Origin: Gemmobacter sp. | Lineage (GTDB): Bacteria; Pseudomonadota; Alphaproteobacteria; Rhodobacterales; Rhodobacteraceae | NCBI GenBank assembly: GCA_030656535.1 | Contig: JAUSPL010000235.1 | Coordinates: 1-6,545, forward strand | Length of the DNA stretch: 6,545 bases | Direction of reading: 5' to 3' | Shown: positions 5,523 to 6,545 of the stretch, piece after piece | Layout of the letters: each line of letters begins with the position of its first letter | How positions within the stretch are numbered: the first letter of the stretch is position 1 | Translations under genes and position numbers: made by a program | The notes under the pieces: generated by a model | The model's database searches: none | Told to the model about the DNA's origin: nothing | The model's input: only the letters and a program-made list of their open reading frames with translations

Positions 5523-6110
5523 CTAAAGCATCCCCGGCTGCCACCCGCGCTGCACCGGAATGTGCAGCCGGACCCGGTCACCGACCGACAACGTGCCTTC
5601 GCGCTCGACCCAGGCGGTGATCCCACGGCGTCCAGTGGCAGCAGATTTAAACCGCGCACCGAAGCCCTCATGCGCAGCCTCGATCGGCCTGGCCGGTAGT
5701 TGGCACGCCTGGTTTTCCATATCCACCACCAACGTCGCCCCGCTTTCCGTCTGCAACCGCGCCGAGGGTGGCAGATGCGTCAGGTCCGCAATTCCGTCGA
5801 TCACCACGGATGCCCCGATCAAGGCCGGGTCCAGGCAGTCCAGTTCCATCGCGCGCGCAATCTGAGCCAGTTCCTGCGCGGACACCACCGACAGTTGCCT
5901 TGTATTGCGGATTTCAGTCCCCCTTGGGTACTGTCCCAGAACCCGGCTGCAGGACGGTCGCGTCAATCCGCCATGCGATTCGCCGTCCGGGCCAGCATAG
6001 GTCAGATGCATGTGCCGCACGGGAGTCGACGCCAGCGCTGCCTTGCGATCGGGCACCCGGCCCAACCATGTGATGGTGCCAAAGTGGTCAGTAGGGATCA
6101 ATGCGGACAT
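5523..6110 (-). CDS. MOSC domain-containing protein
   Basis: A 195-residue protein of the compact MOSC type (molybdenum-cofactor sulfurase C-terminal domain). MOSC proteins bind or carry sulfur or persulfide for metal-sulfur cofactors; the exact role of stand-alone members in this lineage is not established. Recognisable blocks are TWLGRVP (14-20), the HGG-containing SHGGLTRPSCSRV (45-57), YPRGTEIRNTRQLSVVS (61-77), and VVDMENQACQLP (128-139) with C136, the cysteine position conserved in the family. The basic ARFKSAATGRRGITAWVE (152-169) and the closing β-strand segment GDRVRLHIP (177-185) follow. The ATG at 6110 is preceded by AGAAGG with 7-base spacing; an upstream in-frame start at 6137 adds nine residues and has no good site. 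It lies between ftsH and fhs in the same orientation. Hairpins upstream suggest transcription separate from ftsH. Function beyond domain assignment is inference. Confidence 0.87.
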   Translation of the reverse strand: MSALIPTDHFGTITWLGRVPDRKAALASTPVRHMHLTYAGPDGESHGGLTRPSCSRVLGQYPRGTEIRNTRQLSVVSAQELAQIARAMELDCLDPALIGASVVIDGIADLTHLPPSARLQTESGATLVVDMENQACQLPARPIEAAHEGFGARFKSAATGRRGITAWVEREGTLSVGDRVRLHIPVQRGWQPGML

Positions 6111-6147
6111 TTTCAGACCTTCTGGGTGAAGATACAACGACGAAGAG

Positions 6148-6180
6148 GGGACAGCGCGTTTACTCGCGCCCGCATGTCCC
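6148..6180 (-). promoter_or_regulatory. Bulged GC-rich hairpin in the leader of the MOSC gene
   Basis: GGGACAGCGCG (6148-6158) can pair with CGCGC (6165-6169) and TGTCCC (6175-6180), giving eleven pairs with a 6-base loop and a 5-base bulge (6170-6174). In the minus-strand RNA it is followed by the pyrimidine-rich CCUCUUCGUCGUUGU. It ends about 37 bases before the MOSC ATG. It may be a weak terminator or attenuator, a 5'-leader structure, or an operator. Confidence 0.35.
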
Positions 6181-6198
6181 GAGCGGAACGCAAACGAA

Positions 6199-6229
6199 GA
6201 CCCCGGATCCTGTCACAGGTGCCGGGGCC
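6199..6229 (-). terminator. Probable ftsH terminator
   Basis: On the minus strand GGCCCCGG (6229-6222) pairs with CCGGGGTC (6206-6199), including one G-U pair. After a 2x2 internal loop, CCTG (6219-6216) pairs with CAGG (6212-6209) around a 3-base loop. The stem is followed by TTCGTTTGCGTT, a moderately T-rich tail. It starts about 58 bases after the ftsH stop and is the most terminator-like of the three hairpins in this gap. Confidence 0.5.
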
Positions 6230-6245
6230 AAAGTCCGATGTCTCG

Positions 6246-6264
6246 CCGGGGCTTATCGCCCCGG
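6246..6264 (-). terminator. Perfect 7-bp hairpin just after ftsH
   Basis: CCGGGGC (6246-6252) and GCCCCGG (6258-6264) form a perfect GC-only stem with a 5-base loop, beginning 22 bases after the ftsH stop. No T-run follows on the minus strand, so it could be a first, weak terminator or a 3'-end stabiliser. Confidence 0.4.
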
Positions 6265-6286
6265 TATCTTGCATATTGACCAAGGC

Positions 6287-6545
6287 TCAGGCCGAAGGTT
6301 CGGGTTCCATCCCGCCGTCGCCCGCTGCGCGCGGTTTGGTCTTGGGGATCGCCGTCAGGCTGGACAAGCCACCGCTGGGTGGTGGTGGTGGCGCAGGATC
6401 GTCGCCACTGTCCAGCGTTTCCCCGGCAATCACCTTGCGAATCTCATCTCCGGTCAGCGTCTCATACTCCAGCAAGCCCTTGGCAAGACGTTCAAAGTCA
6501 TCCGCCTTTTCAAGCAGGATCGACCGGGCGGTGTCATAGCCTTCG
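6287..6545 (-). CDS. ftsH: ATP-dependent zinc metalloprotease FtsH, C-terminal end (partial)
   Basis: Only the last 85 residues are visible; the gene runs off the right edge, so the membrane, AAA+ and HExxH parts are outside. FtsH is the inner-membrane ATP-dependent protease that degrades membrane and regulatory proteins. The fragment starts EGYDTARSILLEKADDFERL, the conserved helical end of the peptidase domain, followed by AKGLLEYETLTGDEIRKVI, the hallmark FtsH segment. A low-complexity tail then follows with five consecutive prolines (DDPAPPPPPSGG) and ends TAIPKTKPRAAGDGGMEPEP plus SA. This tail style (AIPKTKP then GDGGMEPEPSA) is what I recall from Rhodobacterales FtsH. It reads continuously in frame to TGA at 6289-6287. 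Two hairpins lie downstream, before the MOSC gene. Confidence 0.93.
   Translation of the reverse strand, partial: EGYDTARSILLEKADDFERLAKGLLEYETLTGDEIRKVIAGETLDSGDDPAPPPPPSGGLSSLTAIPKTKPRAAGDGGMEPEPSA

Noticed and set aside
1..6545. Mobile elements, CRISPR arrays, tRNA/rRNA genes, prophage or defence genes
   Set aside because: I saw no transposase-like protein, terminal repeats, regularly spaced repeats, cloverleaf or toxin/antitoxin-like gene. The window is explained by ordinary metabolic genes.

Overview
The window is a GC-rich, gene-dense stretch of bacterial chromosome. The proteins and gene neighbourhoods look like an alphaproteobacterium of the order Rhodobacterales (Roseobacter/Rhodobacter type). 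That placement comes from recognising family sequences by eye (the FtsH tail, the compact MOSC protein, Fhs and PntA); no database search was run. I see no mobile element, CRISPR array, tRNA or rRNA. The content is mostly housekeeping metabolism.

Layout. (1) Positions 1-719, minus: the N-terminal part of pntA, the NAD-binding subunit of the proton-pumping NAD(P) transhydrogenase, cut by the left edge. (2) Positions 720-972: a divergent intergenic region with a plausible pntA promoter and a perfect TTGCGCAA palindrome. (3) Positions 973-1725, plus: a classical short-chain dehydrogenase/reductase (SDR) whose stop codon lies inside a 14-bp perfect palindrome. (4) Positions 1726-1995: a 270-bp gap with no convincing gene. 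(5) Positions 1996-2421, plus: a PaaI-type hotdog acyl-CoA thioesterase, convergent with folD across only 18 bp. (6) Positions 5376 down to 2440, minus: the cluster fhs - chorismate mutase - folD. (7) Positions 5523-6110, minus: a MOSC-domain protein. (8) Positions 6111-6286: an intergenic region with three GC-rich hairpins. (9) Positions 6287-6545, minus: the C-terminal 85 residues of ftsH, cut by the right edge.

How the genes work together. Fhs (formate-tetrahydrofolate ligase) and FolD (methylene-THF dehydrogenase/cyclohydrolase) together interconvert formate plus THF with 5,10-methylene-THF, the central one-carbon folate route. In marine Rhodobacterales the same route can run oxidatively to remove methyl groups from compounds such as DMSP or methylated amines. 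A small AroQ-fold chorismate mutase of the PchB-like architecture sits between them. It overlaps the folD start by ATGA, so the three genes are probably co-transcribed and the last two translationally coupled. Its pathway (aromatic amino acids) differs from that of its neighbours. A GC-rich nested inverted repeat covers its ribosome-binding region. The SDR and the thioesterase could both act on acyl-CoA or hydroxyacyl substrates, but their substrates cannot be read from sequence.

I found no undescribed multi-gene system. The most re-checkable signals are the structured region ahead of the chorismate mutase, the hairpin series between ftsH and the MOSC gene, and the palindromes in the pntA/SDR region.
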